DNA of 64,000 nt, taken from Thiorhodococcus sp. Lineage in GTDB: Bacteria > Pseudomonadota > Gammaproteobacteria > Chromatiales > Chromatiaceae. Positions within the stretch are counted from its first letter, which is position 1, and every line of letters starts with the position of its first letter. Shown here piece by piece: positions 39,158-48,470 of the stretch. The stretch is from positions 1-64,000 of the forward strand of contig JARIBS010000078.1 of the NCBI GenBank assembly GCA_029257385.1. The letters are read 5' to 3'. A model generated the notes under the pieces. That model saw only the letters and a program-made list of their open reading frames with translations, did no database searches and was not told the DNA's origin. Position numbers and translations under genes: made by a program.

Positions 39158-41134
39158 TTATCCAAGTCTCAGGGACTGTTTATAGAATCGCGGGATGGCA
39201 TCTGGGTCGGTCGTCATCAGGATCTGATCGATCAGCCAGGCTGGCACCCGATTCTGTTGAGCCATTGCGTCGAGCTGAATCCGCAAGCCCTCCCAATAGA
39301 AATCTCCGTCGGAGCCGTCGAAAAAGACGATGGGGCCAGCCTCGATCACACCGAGCTTCATGTCGGTCAGGGTCAGTCCGACCTCTTCAAGCGTCCCCAC
39401 ACCGCCGACCAGGAACAGATGAAAGCTTGCGATCTCGAACCAGCGTTGACGCGCTTGCCGACTGCGGGCCTGAAACGTCTGGTAGAAGTCGGCGCATTGG
39501 TTGGTCGCCTGATCGACCGTCTCGATGAAGCTGGAGCCGACCATCAGCCCGAGCTTGTGCGCGACATCGGTGACCTGCTGCATCGCCCCCGGACCACCGC
39601 CGGTGAGGATACCGATGTCGTTGCCGAACAGCGCGAGCAGATTCTTGAGCACCCGCTCGACCTGATCCACTGCTTGATCGTCGAGTGGTTTGGTCGAGCC
39701 ATAGACGCCGAAGATCAGACAGGAGCGGAAACGATCGACCTGGTCTGGCGTCGTGAAATAGCCGCGCAGCCCTCTGAAGACGTGTCGGACGATTTGATTA
39801 CGGTGCTCGTTGCACCAGAAGACCTCCAGTCCGAGTCCTTCATAATCGGCGAGCCGCCCATGGTCGCGTGATGACAGAAAGGAGCCGTGCTCGAAGGACG
39901 CGCGCCGAAAAACGATGCGTGCGATGCGCTGATTGAGAGCGGCGGCGCAGATCTCGGTATGCTCGATGAGGTTGGGGAAGTAGCTCAGCAGCAACGTGGC
40001 CTTGGCGCCATCGGGCAACGTGGCGAGGAGTTGGGTTCCATATGCCACATGCCTGTCGATCTCTAGCTCTTCGGCGAGCAGTCCAGCCGCCAGATCGGTC
40101 CCGTTGCTCGGATCCCTGGGAGCCTGGGGTTGGGTCCAGATCAACTCCGGGGCGGCACCGTCGAGCAGCGCCTGCGGATCATGGGTCGCTGCAACCATGC
40201 GGTGTGAATAGCGATCATGTGCCAGGTTGACCTCAAGGCGATCGAAGACCTCAGCGAGCGCCTTGCAGCCGGTCTCGTCCGTTGCTTCGCGTGGCTCTGG
40301 GTGATCGGTCGCATGTCCGTGCCAATAGCGGGGGCTGGGCTTGATCTGAACGGCCTCGTGTACCGAGGCGGCCACGCTAGGATTGATGATGAGTTGCTCA
40401 GTGCGGTTGACAAACTCCAGATAGACGTTGGTTCCGCGTGTGGAGACCGGGTCCAGCACCGTGGCTTGCAGATGGACCCCGAGCGACTCATCGAGATTGC
40501 GCAGCACCACATAATGGCGGTGCAGAAACATCGAGCAGGCGGTGACTAGCCCGTCTCGCGGGAGCAGCGCGATATGCTCGACCTGCTTGCGGGTCTGTAA
40601 CCGGTTCAGTCGACTCTTGCCGTCGACATGTGTCGCGATGGCGGTGACATCGTCCTGTGTCAGCGGTTTTGGGAAGTGAAAGATCTGCTGCTGAGGCCGA
40701 ATGATGAGATGGCCGTTGCCATCAATCGAGAATCCAGCCGGAACCTGGAGGCTGTTATCGCGAATCAGCCCATGAATGCGCGCCGAGTCGAGCCGATTGT
40801 CCTCTGGGCAGAACACCAGGCGTCCGACCCGCAGACCGGGCACCACGATGCGCTCCAGATAGGCCGCGATCCCGTAGGAGCGGATAGCGGCCAGGATGCG
40901 CAGCTCGATGTCGCAATGGCGTCCGTTGAAGGCGGGCGTGCCCAGCGGGAGGATGTTGATCCCGATGCGCGCCAGGCGACTGCGTGCCGCAAAGACCAGA
41001 TCCGTCTCGCGCCCCCCCGCTAATGCACGAAAAGCGGCTGAGATGGGAAAGCGCGCGGCGACGACGAAGCTCGTCTCCTCGGTGTCGGTGACATGGGTAA
41101 TCCAGCCGTCGTCGGTTTCAGGGGTCGTGTACAT
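39158..41134 (-). CDS. Large LOG-family (Rossmann nucleotide-binding) protein with unknown N-terminal half
   Basis: This 658 aa protein has a C-terminal LOG/lysine decarboxylase-like domain (about 460-650). It contains CLIFGVYGSTKPLDD, GILTGGGPGAMQQVTDVAHKLG, SRQARQRWFEIASFHLFLVGGVGTLEEVG and a conserved Glu. The nucleotide-binding and R..GGxGTxxE catalytic residues are kept, so a nucleotide 5'-monophosphate phosphoribohydrolase activity is possible. The first 450 or so residues match no family I recognise. They are soluble, with mixed secondary structure and no signal peptide. LOG proteins are usually about 180-220 aa, and PpnN is about 450, so this is unusually long. Confidence 0.75.
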   Translation of the reverse strand: MYTTPETDDGWITHVTDTEETSFVVAARFPISAAFRALAGGRETDLVFAARSRLARIGINILPLGTPAFNGRHCDIELRILAAIRSYGIAAYLERIVVPGLRVGRLVFCPEDNRLDSARIHGLIRDNSLQVPAGFSIDGNGHLIIRPQQQIFHFPKPLTQDDVTAIATHVDGKSRLNRLQTRKQVEHIALLPRDGLVTACSMFLHRHYVVLRNLDESLGVHLQATVLDPVSTRGTNVYLEFVNRTEQLIINPSVAASVHEAVQIKPSPRYWHGHATDHPEPREATDETGCKALAEVFDRLEVNLAHDRYSHRMVAATHDPQALLDGAAPELIWTQPQAPRDPSNGTDLAAGLLAEELEIDRHVAYGTQLLATLPDGAKATLLLSYFPNLIEHTEICAAALNQRIARIVFRRASFEHGSFLSSRDHGRLADYEGLGLEVFWCNEHRNQIVRHVFRGLRGYFTTPDQVDRFRSCLIFGVYGSTKPLDDQAVDQVERVLKNLLALFGNDIGILTGGGPGAMQQVTDVAHKLGLMVGSSFIETVDQATNQCADFYQTFQARSRQARQRWFEIASFHLFLVGGVGTLEEVGLTLTDMKLGVIEAGPIVFFDGSDGDFYWEGLRIQLDAMAQQNRVPAWLIDQILMTTDPDAIPRFYKQSLRLG

Positions 41135-41277
41135 GTTGGACTCTTGGGAGGCTTGTCGGTAGACAGTTGCTCAAGGATGCGGATGAGGAGATTAACACAA
41201 GCGCGGCGAAGCCTCAGGCCAGCGCACTGCCTCAGCACGTCCCGCGACCGGCACGCAGCGGGACGTCTCAGGCTGGC

Positions 41278-42786
41278 TCAACGCACCCCCGCGACGGGAC
41301 GCATCTCCTTGTCGCAGACGCCGCCGACGCTCACAGAGCGCGTGGAGCCACCGCTGCGGCAGGATTCGCCGCGATCCGTGACCCGACAGTTGATCTCGAC
41401 CGGCTTGCCGGCGCTCAGCCAGTTCGGCACCTTACGATAGCGCCCCGCCCCGCCCGAACGGCAGCCGCTGGGGATGCCATAGGCCGGGCAGTCACTGGGC
41501 TTGCGCAACGAGACCTTGCGCGCATCGACCCGGAAGCCTGGGTAGTTGTCGCGGATGCTGACGATATCGCGATCCGGTGCCTCCTCAAACAGAAACTCCT
41601 TGAAGGCATACCCGTCTCCAGATTTGGAGCCGACCTGGATTCGAGTGTTGGCGACGAGCGCGAAGTCCCCGCCATTGCGTGCGACCGCGCCAGACATGTA
41701 CTCGACCCGGTCATGGTTTGGGAAACACTTACCCATGGCCGGTGCGTGGTAGTAGTGGCGCGTAGAGGTCAGATCGGACAGGCGATTGTCGGGGAAGACG
41801 TCGCGCAGACCGGCATCGCCGCCGTAGAGAATGCGCTCGGCGTCGGGCACTGTCTGGGCGTACATCGCCTGGATCTTGGCGTAGTAGTCGTTGCTCGACA
41901 GATCTGGCCTGAGAAAACAGGACGTCAGCCCGGAGATCTGGGTCAGATACTCATCCCAGATGTTGTACTGCGACACCGAGGAGGAGACCCCTTGGAAATC
42001 GCCTGGGAAGGAACAGCCCTGCCCACGCAGGCATTGTCCCACCGCGCGGTTGCGGATGGACAGGATGATGGTGTTGCGCTCGCAGGCGCCATAGGCATTG
42101 CAGCCGCGCCCGAGATGCCCCTCGTAGAGCGCGGTGCGCATGGCGTAGTCCAGATGCTTGGCGCGCGCCAGGGTGGTCTCGGAGCCGAGGTCGGAGCGCT
42201 TGCGGATGAAGCCGTCCCAGGCCCGTTCCAGGGCCGGACGTCGGCGTGTCAGGTTGCGGTTCACACCGGCGCAATCGCCCGAGGCATGAAAGGCCCGGAC
42301 GATGCGGTCCAACTGGCTGTCGCCGGCGCTCCCGCCACGTGCACCGGTGGGCGGCGGATCGAAGAAGGGTGCCTTTTCCAACGCATAGAGGTTGCGGACG
42401 CTGATGACGTTGCGCACCCCAGCCGAACAATGATGATTGCGGGCCTTCATCCCCTTGCGTGCCGCCACGGCGCGCTTGAAGACATCGGTCGATCCGGGGG
42501 AAGCCTTTCTGGGATCGACCACGATCTCGAAGCCGACATAGGGCGTACCGCCGCTGTCGGTGAGCGGTGCGCCGTTGCGGATCATCAGACAGGGAATGAG
42601 CGATGTCCCCTGTGTCAAAGTCCCCGCGCGCGAGGCGGTCCCGGAGCGGGCGAAACGATCGGCGTCGTAGTAAGGCGCCTCCATCGGGCCATTGAACTGG
42701 TAGACCGTCATCACTGGCGTTGCGGGAATCGCCGACCAGGACGGCGCGGAGACGAGTAGTGCGAGCGCGCCCAACACTTTGCGCAT
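41278..42786 (-). CDS. Secreted cysteine-rich protein of unknown function
   Basis: The protein of 502 aa begins with a Sec signal peptide (MRKVLGALALLVSAPSWSA, cleavage likely after SWSA). The mature part has well over ten cysteines spread along it, including GCNAYGACERN, GQCLRGQGCSFPGD and DCPAYGIPSGCRSG, which suggests several disulfides in the periplasm or outside. I recognise no catalytic family and see no lipobox or membrane anchor. AAGGAAA precedes the ATG. It is monocistronic and divergent from the His/Pro-rich gene. A 530-codon plus-strand ORF over it is a shadow. Confidence 0.7.
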   Translation of the reverse strand: MRKVLGALALLVSAPSWSAIPATPVMTVYQFNGPMEAPYYDADRFARSGTASRAGTLTQGTSLIPCLMIRNGAPLTDSGGTPYVGFEIVVDPRKASPGSTDVFKRAVAARKGMKARNHHCSAGVRNVISVRNLYALEKAPFFDPPPTGARGGSAGDSQLDRIVRAFHASGDCAGVNRNLTRRRPALERAWDGFIRKRSDLGSETTLARAKHLDYAMRTALYEGHLGRGCNAYGACERNTIILSIRNRAVGQCLRGQGCSFPGDFQGVSSSVSQYNIWDEYLTQISGLTSCFLRPDLSSNDYYAKIQAMYAQTVPDAERILYGGDAGLRDVFPDNRLSDLTSTRHYYHAPAMGKCFPNHDRVEYMSGAVARNGGDFALVANTRIQVGSKSGDGYAFKEFLFEEAPDRDIVSIRDNYPGFRVDARKVSLRKPSDCPAYGIPSGCRSGGAGRYRKVPNWLSAGKPVEINCRVTDRGESCRSGGSTRSVSVGGVCDKEMRPVAGVR

Positions 42787-43088
42787 TGCAGAATTTCCTT
42801 ATTTGATTGAGATTTTTCGATCAGACTAGGCTAGAGCAAGTGTCGCCGCGAATCCACTCGCCGCCGCGGGTCGGGCGGCCCGGTTGATTTCCCGGTGTCT
42901 GCGCCTGCCCGTCGCAAGCCGGATCTGCCGTTCAGTTACCGTTCACGTGCCCGCCCGTATCTTATGGACTCGTCACCCGATCACCGTGCCATCACATTGG
43001 TGATGCGAGTCGCTGGCTCTCGATGCCAGGCACTCGCCCGATCGAGGGCTGAACCCAAAGGGTCTCCAATCCGATGAGGTCATCGCAG
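42787..43088. other. Divergent intergenic region between two secreted-protein genes
   Basis: About 300 bases without a supported gene. The left end is AT-rich and probably carries the leftward promoter. A palindrome, CATCAC-ATTG-GTGATG (42990-43005), lies roughly 85 bases before the His/Pro-rich gene and could be an operator or hairpin. No regulator is known. Confidence 0.45.
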
Positions 43089-43430
43089 ATGAAACGAACA
43101 ATGCTTACAGTCACGATCCTGACAGCGCTGTCGACGGGTCTAACCACCGCGAGCGCCCACGCAAACGATCCCGGCGCAGCAGCAGGTTTTCTCGGCGGAC
43201 TGGTCGGCGGGCTGCTCTTGGGCGGTCCGCCACCACCGCTACATCCACCGGCCACCGTGGTCATCGAGCGGCACGGACCTCCGCCGCCCGCTTATTATGA
43301 CTACTACGATCGCCCGCCGCGGCATCATGGGCACCGTCCGCCCCGGCATCATAAGCACCGCCCACCCCGCCATTCACGCCACCATTGGCGCGAGATGCAG
43401 CGTGGTTCACGTCCGCACTGGGATGACTAG
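43089..43430 (+). CDS. Small secreted His/Pro-rich protein
   Basis: The 113 aa protein starts at the ATG at 43089 (MKRTMLTV) with GAGG 8 bases upstream, rather than 5 codons earlier as in the track. It has a signal peptide ending near ASAHA. A short glycine-zipper-like hydrophobic stretch follows (GAAAGFLGGLVGGLLLGG). The rest is rich in His, Pro, Arg and Tyr (YYDYYDRPPRHHGHRP, then RPPRHHKHRPPRHSRHH). The His clusters suggest metal binding in the periplasm. No family is recognised with confidence. Confidence 0.65.
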   Translation: MKRTMLTVTILTALSTGLTTASAHANDPGAAAGFLGGLVGGLLLGGPPPPLHPPATVVIERHGPPPPAYYDYYDRPPRHHGHRPPRHHKHRPPRHSRHHWREMQRGSRPHWDD

Positions 43431-43481
43431 CGTACTGTCGCGGATACGCCATGTTGGAACCTTTCCCTGACGTACCCATCT

Positions 43482-43500
43482 GATGCTGCATTGCAGCATC
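43482..43500 (+). terminator. Hairpin after the His/Pro-rich gene, possible terminator
   Basis: GATGCTGC-ATT-GCAGCATC is a perfect 8 bp stem followed by GTCATTTT. It lies 52 bases after the stop and before the GNAT gene. The T-run is short, so termination is likely but weak. Confidence 0.45.
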
Positions 43501-43553
43501 GTCATTTTAGGACGCGGTCAGCGTCACGGTGCGCCACTCGGCGGAGATTCGCC

Positions 43554-44321
43554 ATGTTTGACTACATTACAGGTACCGTACGGCAGGATCGCGACAGCCT
43601 GCTCAGGGACGGGACCCCTTACCGCATTCGCCCGATCGGCGTCGATGACCGGCATTTGATGCTTGCGTGTTTCGAGCGTCTCTCGCCAGAATCACGCCGC
43701 TCGCGGTTCTTTGCCGTCAAACCCGCGCTCAGCGAGAGCGATCTGGCCTTTCTGACAAGCGCGGACGGGTTCGATCATCTCGCTCTGGGAGCGATCCGGC
43801 TCGATGCGCGGGGCGAAGAAGTCGAGCTGCTCGGAGCGGCGCGCTGCATTCGTCTCGGTGCGGACTCAGACAGCAGCGAGCTGGCCTTAGCGGTCGCCGA
43901 CAAGGCACAAGGCCAAGGCGTCGGGCGATTGTTGCTCACGCATCTGACCGAAGATGCGCGCGCGCGGGGGATACGTCGCTTTCGCTGCGAGGTGCTCGCC
44001 ACCAACGACGGCATGCGCGCCCTACTCGCTGGGCCGGACAGTCGTGTCAGCTGGCTCGATAACGGAACACTCGAGTACGACTATTTTTTCCCGGAGCCGC
44101 AAGATCACGCACAGACGTTATGGCCTTACCTGGTCGATCCGCTGTTCGCCGCAAGGCTGGGCGCGGACGCCTGGGCGTCGGTGCAGGAGCAGATCTTGGA
44201 CGACTCTTTTTCCGCTGGTAAGACCCTGCTTGGATTCTGGGTAGGCCGTTGGCCGATCGGCTCGTGCCCGTTGTCCGAGACGATCGCGCACGCGCCGCGT
44301 CCCGAACCGGAGCTTGCCTAA
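43554..44321 (+). CDS. GNAT family N-acetyltransferase
   Basis: The protein of 255 aa begins MFDYITGTVRQDRDSLL at the ATG at 43554, with GGAG upstream. The 21 earlier codons in the track run through the hairpin. The acetyltransferase fold shows in YRIRPIGVDDRHLMLACFERLSPESRRSRFF and in the acetyl-CoA loop VADKAQGQGVGRLLLTHLTEDARARG (about 120-145), which contains Q/RxxGxG/A. The N-terminal block resembles the GNAT part of protein lysine acetyltransferases, but its target is unknown. It stands alone and converges with ampD. Confidence 0.85.
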   Translation: MFDYITGTVRQDRDSLLRDGTPYRIRPIGVDDRHLMLACFERLSPESRRSRFFAVKPALSESDLAFLTSADGFDHLALGAIRLDARGEEVELLGAARCIRLGADSDSSELALAVADKAQGQGVGRLLLTHLTEDARARGIRRFRCEVLATNDGMRALLAGPDSRVSWLDNGTLEYDYFFPEPQDHAQTLWPYLVDPLFAARLGADAWASVQEQILDDSFSAGKTLLGFWVGRWPIGSCPLSETIAHAPRPEPELA

Positions 44322-44349
44322 CGCCCAAACGCGTCGGGCAGCGCGCCCG

Positions 44350-44940
44350 CTAGCGTATCGCGGCGCGATAGCGCGCCCAGTCGAAGGCCGCCCCAGGGTC
44401 CGTCTTGCGCTCGGGTGCGATGTCGCTGTGACCGGTGATGCGCTCGGCGTTGATCGCGCGATAGCGGCGCTGGATTCGCCGTGTGCAGTCGATCAGAACC
44501 CGGTACTGCGCGTCGCTGAAGGGGATTAGATCGGTCCCTTCCAGCTCGATTCCGATCGAATAGTCGTTACAGCGCTCGCGCCCCTGAAAGCAAGATGTAC
44601 CGGCATGCCAGGCGCGCTGCGCGCAGGCGACGTACTGAATTAACTGACCGTCGCGACGAATCAGCAAATGGGCCGAGACACGCACCCTGGCGATCGGCTC
44701 AAAATAAGGGTGGGCGTTGGGGTCGAGCCGATTGAGGAAAAGATCGTCAATCCAATCGCCGGTGAATTCTCCTGGCGGAAGGCTGATGTTATGGATAACC
44801 AGCAGGTCGATCTCAGTGCCCGGCGGACGGGCATCGAAATTGGTGCAGGGCCGTCTCAACGCCCCGGCCAGCCAGCCCTCGGCATCAATGTCTGTAATCT
44901 TCGTCTGGAGGGGATCAACGCGCTCGGTCATCTGTTTCAT
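44350..44940 (-). CDS. ampD: 1,6-anhydro-N-acetylmuramyl-L-alanine amidase AmpD
   Basis: This cytosolic zinc amidase of 196 aa has [14 protein letters not shown] (zinc His), [44 protein letters not shown], and [15 protein letters not shown] (zinc His and Asp). No signal peptide is present, as expected for AmpD. It removes stem peptides from recycled anhydro-muropeptides, and in many bacteria it controls AmpR and beta-lactamase expression. It is divergent from nadC. murU in this window serves the same recycling route. Confidence 0.95.
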   Translation of the reverse strand: MKQMTERVDPLQTKITDIDAEGWLAGALRRPCTNFDARPPGTEIDLLVIHNISLPPGEFTGDWIDDLFLNRLDPNAHPYFEPIARVRVSAHLLIRRDGQLIQYVACAQRAWHAGTSCFQGRERCNDYSIGIELEGTDLIPFSDAQYRVLIDCTRRIQRRYRAINAERITGHSDIAPERKTDPGAAFDWARYRAAIR

Positions 44941-45030
44941 TTCGCCAACTTATTGAGCGGTGCAAGGTCGCCTTGCCCCATGCTATCGCCTCGCACTATC
45001 CGAGCGCTAAACCAATGGTCCGCAAACGAC

Positions 45031-45918
45031 ATGCCGACAGAGTCCGAAATACCCTCATCACCATGCTTCGATCCACGTGGCCGTCTGCCTGATCGCGCCC
45101 TGATCGAGGCCCAGGCGCGCGCCGCGCTCGTCGAGGATCTCGGCGACGGCGATCTGACCGCGAAACTCTTGTCCGAGCATCAGCGCTCGCGTGCCGAGCT
45201 GATCACGCGCGAGGCGGCAACACTTGCCGGCTGCGCCTGGTTTGAGATGGTTTTTCGGCTACTGGATCCACGCATCGAGATGCACTGGGGAGCGCAGGAC
45301 GGCGATCGCGTGAGCGCCGGACAGCGACTGTGCGTGCTGGAGGGCAGCTCGCGTGCACTGCTGAGCGGCGAGCGCGCGGCGATGAACTATCTCCAGACGC
45401 TCTCGGGCACGGCGAGCCGGGCGCGACGCTATGCCGATGCCGTCGCAGGGCTTGCCGTGCGGGTGCTGGATACACGCAAGACTCTGCCGGGGCTGCGTAT
45501 ACAGCAGAAGTACGCCGTTCTGTGTGGGGGCTGTCACAATCACCGCCAGGGGCTCTTCGATGCCATTCTCATCAAGGAAAACCATATTCTGGCCGCTGGC
45601 TCGATCCCAGCCGCGCTCGCTGCGGCGCGGGCGTTGGGGCGCGATGTGCCGATCGAGATCGAGGTCGAAACCCTCGATGAGTTCGACATCGCCCTCACGG
45701 CTGGTGCGCGGCTGGTGCTACTCGATAATTTTTCGCTCGATGATCTGCGCTGGGCGGTCGTCGCGAGCGCGGGACGAGCGCTGCTGGAAGCCTCTGGTGG
45801 CGTGACGCTTGAGACCATCCGCGCGATCGCCGAGACCGGCGTGGATCGCATTTCGGTCGGCGATCTCACCAAGGATGTCACGGCGATTGATCTATCGATG
45901 CGCTTCGTCGTGCTATAG
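45031..45918 (+). CDS. nadC: Nicotinate-nucleotide pyrophosphorylase (carboxylating)
   Basis: This QPRTase of about 295 aa has [72 protein letters not shown] and [14 protein letters not shown]. It converts quinolinate and PRPP to nicotinate mononucleotide in NAD synthesis. The track start is far upstream in ampD antisense. The ATG at 45031 gives the usual length, while the ATG at 44980 with AAGG upstream is an alternative. Adjacency to ampD is classic in gammaproteobacteria. Confidence 0.95.
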   Translation: MPTESEIPSSPCFDPRGRLPDRALIEAQARAALVEDLGDGDLTAKLLSEHQRSRAELITREAATLAGCAWFEMVFRLLDPRIEMHWGAQDGDRVSAGQRLCVLEGSSRALLSGERAAMNYLQTLSGTASRARRYADAVAGLAVRVLDTRKTLPGLRIQQKYAVLCGGCHNHRQGLFDAILIKENHILAAGSIPAALAAARALGRDVPIEIEVETLDEFDIALTAGARLVLLDNFSLDDLRWAVVASAGRALLEASGGVTLETIRAIAETGVDRISVGDLTKDVTAIDLSMRFVVL

Positions 45919-45959
45919 GCGTCGGCTATGCTTGCCGCATCATCGAGGTCGGCGCGGGA

Positions 45960-47360
45960 TCAGTCGATGATCAGCTTGCGCCCGAAAGGTTGCTGCATGT
46001 CTGCGTGGGCCGAGGGCACCGTCCACAAAACCGGGAAGCTGGGACGGTAGTCGGTGCGTCCGTCCAGGTCGGTCAGGAAGACACCCATGTCCGGGGCGAA
46101 ACGCTCGGCCTCGCGCAGCAGGGGCGTGAACTCGGTTCCGCCGCCGCCCTGGAAGCAGATGCCGCGCAGGTTCGAGCGTCCGGGCTCGAAGACCTGGACA
46201 TCGGCCACCCGGTCGTCGCCGATGATGACCACGACCCTGGACTCCAGCCTGCGGGTGATGGCCTCGATCTCGCGGGCGAAGCGCTCCAGTAGCGGGTTAT
46301 CAATAGAACCCGAGACATCCACCATGACGGCCAGCCGTGCCACCGACTTGGTGGCGGAGTAGCCCGGCTCCCAAGGCATTCGCATGCCCTGGCCTCGCGG
46401 GCCGATACGCCCCTGGTTGGCGACGTAAGAGCGCGCGGGCCGCGACCAGGAGAGATCCGGCTTGTGAGACAGCCCGCGTGTGAGTTGCGTGCGCAGCAAC
46501 TGCTCCCAGGGGGTGCGGACCTTGGGCAGATCCGCGAGCAGGGTCCGCAGCATGGAATGCGCGCCATCGCCGGCATGGGCGCGGGTGATGCGCTCACGCC
46601 ATTCGCGCGCTTGCTCGGTCTCCAGCTCAGGGTGTTCGGCATCGGCGGCCGGGAGCAAGTCGCGGATGATCCCCGAACCCAGGCAGCGTGCCTGGAATGC
46701 GCGTGGACCGTCCTCTTTCGGCGTCGCGCGTCCGTCCTCGCTGGCCTCTTGACCGCCAGGTCCGTCGCCCGTCGCGGATTCGCGCCGTGGGCCTTCTCCG
46801 TGACGCGAACCGTCGCGCCCGCCGCGCGTCTGACGGTCGTCGAGCGCCCGGTAGAGTCGCTCCAGATCCCATTCGAGCAACGCCGACTCAGCGCCCTGCC
46901 GATGCTCGAGTGTCCCGGCAAGCAGCGTTTCGAGCCGCACCGAGTATGCCGGCAGTTCCAGCCAGCTCAGGTGGCCCAGGGCGCTGTTGACGATGGCATC
47001 GGCGCAGATGTTGTAAAGCTCGGCATCCACCTCGCCGATCAGCCGACGCAGCGCCAGCATGCGTTGCGGGTGGCGCAACGCCACATGCATCGCCTCGTGG
47101 GCGACCAGGCCGACTTGAACGGCCAGCGGCAGGGTCTCGAACTGGGGACCATAGTAGATGGTCGCGCCGTCGTTGGCGGCGAACAGGGCGACCTCGGCGT
47201 CGTCGACATCCAGATGGCGCATCCACAGCGCCAATCCGCCGGTGGACGGCGCGAATTCCACCATCTTCTGGATAGCGCGCGTCCCACGGTGAATATAGAG
47301 ACCGGCCCCTGGGGCGGTCTCAGCCAGTCGCTTGGTCATCGGCGGCGCGTTGCTCAGCAT
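45960..47360 (-). CDS. VWA-like domain protein with HExxH motif (DUF2201 type)
   Basis: This 466 aa soluble protein has two parts. The N-terminal metallopeptidase-like region has VGLVAHEAMHVALRHPQRM (HExxH, near 85-100). A low-complexity Gly/Arg/Glu-rich linker (about 180-230) follows. The C-terminal VWA-type domain has a full MIDAS: VDVSGSIDNPL, GGGGTEFTPLL and TDLDGRTDY. Such proteins pair with MoxR ATPases, which remodel targets held by the VWA domain. It overlaps the MoxR gene. M8 (47339) is an alternative start. The target is unknown. Confidence 0.85.
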   Translation of the reverse strand: MLSNAPPMTKRLAETAPGAGLYIHRGTRAIQKMVEFAPSTGGLALWMRHLDVDDAEVALFAANDGATIYYGPQFETLPLAVQVGLVAHEAMHVALRHPQRMLALRRLIGEVDAELYNICADAIVNSALGHLSWLELPAYSVRLETLLAGTLEHRQGAESALLEWDLERLYRALDDRQTRGGRDGSRHGEGPRRESATGDGPGGQEASEDGRATPKEDGPRAFQARCLGSGIIRDLLPAADAEHPELETEQAREWRERITRAHAGDGAHSMLRTLLADLPKVRTPWEQLLRTQLTRGLSHKPDLSWSRPARSYVANQGRIGPRGQGMRMPWEPGYSATKSVARLAVMVDVSGSIDNPLLERFAREIEAITRRLESRVVVIIGDDRVADVQVFEPGRSNLRGICFQGGGGTEFTPLLREAERFAPDMGVFLTDLDGRTDYRPSFPVLWTVPSAHADMQQPFGRKLIID

Positions 47361-48417
47361 AGCGTTGGTAGACCGGGCTTTCGAGCACGGCGCCCTCCAG
47401 ACCGCGCTCCAACGCGCGCTGGAAGATCAGCTCCATGGCCAGGGTCTGGGACTCGCGGATCGGCAGCGGCTCGCGCGTGTCGGTGTCCGGGAGCTGATCG
47501 ACGATCTCCAGCGCGCGGGTCATACGTGCGGCATCCGTGGCCGCAGCGAGCAGCGCGTAGATCATGCCGTAGAGACCGTCCAGAGTTTTCGGCAACAGGG
47601 CCGCTGTTTCTGGTCCCATGGGCGCGGCGAGCAGGGCGATCACATCCGTCCCGGCGCGGATCTCGCGCAGCACGCCGAAGAACTCCGCCGCGTTGGCCGC
47701 GCCGATGCGGCCCTGGACAAAAAGACGCTTGCCGGACTCGGAGAGTCCGGACTGGAGGACGTTGGAGACGTCTTCCCAGCCGCGTGGGCTGGCGCCGATC
47801 AGATAGTCGTTGGCGAGTTGGCTCTGGGTGTCGTCGAGCTTGTCTGGGCGCACCTTGAGATAGGCCATCACCTCGGGTGCGAGAGCATTCGCGAGGGCGT
47901 AGTCGAGAAAGGCGTCGATGACGCTCTGGACGTTGAAATGAAACATACGGTCCGCCAGCGCCGTACCCATGTCGTGGCTCACGGCCCCGTGGAAGGCGGC
48001 GTTGCCGGCGGCGATGACTTGCCAGCCATCCGGCAGGCGGTAGTTGCCGACCCGCCGATCGAGGATCAGCGAGTAGGCCGAGATCTGTAGCCGCTGGTCG
48101 GCGGCCGTCAGTTCATCGAGAAAAAGGAGACCCTCGGGCTGATCCGGCGTGGGCAGGAACTCGGGCGGAAACCAGACCGTCTGCTGGCGGATGTCGTCGG
48201 CATAGATGGCGCCGCGGATGTCGACCGGCTCGATGGTCGTGAGCCGTAGATCCACCAGCGGCGCATCAAAGTGCGCCGCGACCTGACGGACGATGGAGGA
48301 CTTGCCGACGCCGCGCGTTCCCCACAGCATTGATGCCCGGTGGCGCAGCCTGGGGTGCTGATACTGCTCGATCAGCGCCTGTTTTACCGCCGCGATCGAG
48401 ACCGGCGGGATGTTCAT
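47320..48417 (-). CDS. MoxR-type AAA+ ATPase
   Basis: The protein of 365 aa has MLWGTRGVGKSSIVRQVA (Walker A, near 30-40), GLLFLDELTAADQRLQ (Walker B), a sensor I region VIAAGNAAFHGAVSHDM and the arginine-finger stretch ALADRMFHF, giving an intact MoxR core. A helical C-terminal part follows. MoxR ATPases act as chaperones with VWA partners. I chose the ATG at 48417, with AGGG upstream, over the TTG used in the track. The VWA gene follows with overlap. The membrane-protein gene ends 53 bases upstream. Confidence 0.9.
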   Translation of the reverse strand: MNIPPVSIAAVKQALIEQYQHPRLRHRASMLWGTRGVGKSSIVRQVAAHFDAPLVDLRLTTIEPVDIRGAIYADDIRQQTVWFPPEFLPTPDQPEGLLFLDELTAADQRLQISAYSLILDRRVGNYRLPDGWQVIAAGNAAFHGAVSHDMGTALADRMFHFNVQSVIDAFLDYALANALAPEVMAYLKVRPDKLDDTQSQLANDYLIGASPRGWEDVSNVLQSGLSESGKRLFVQGRIGAANAAEFFGVLREIRAGTDVIALLAAPMGPETAALLPKTLDGLYGMIYALLAAATDAARMTRALEIVDQLPDTDTREPLPIRESQTLAMELIFQRALERGLEGAVLESPVYQRYAEQRAADDQATG

Positions 48418-48470
48418 CGGGTTACCCTGCAAGAGCGGCTCCTGGTGGTCGAGCTGAAGGTTTCAGAGGC

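Noticed and set aside
38767-39165. Minus-strand ORF of 132 codons between zapD and the LOG gene
   Set aside because: Arg/Ser/Pro-rich translation without recognisable motif. It also overlaps the starts and ends of real genes.
41167-42759. Plus-strand ORF of 530 codons
   Set aside because: It mirrors the secreted-protein gene. The minus-strand frame has the signal peptide and ribosome binding site.
46464-47858. Plus-strand ORF of 464 codons
   Set aside because: Antisense to the VWA and MoxR genes, whose motifs are intact on the minus strand.
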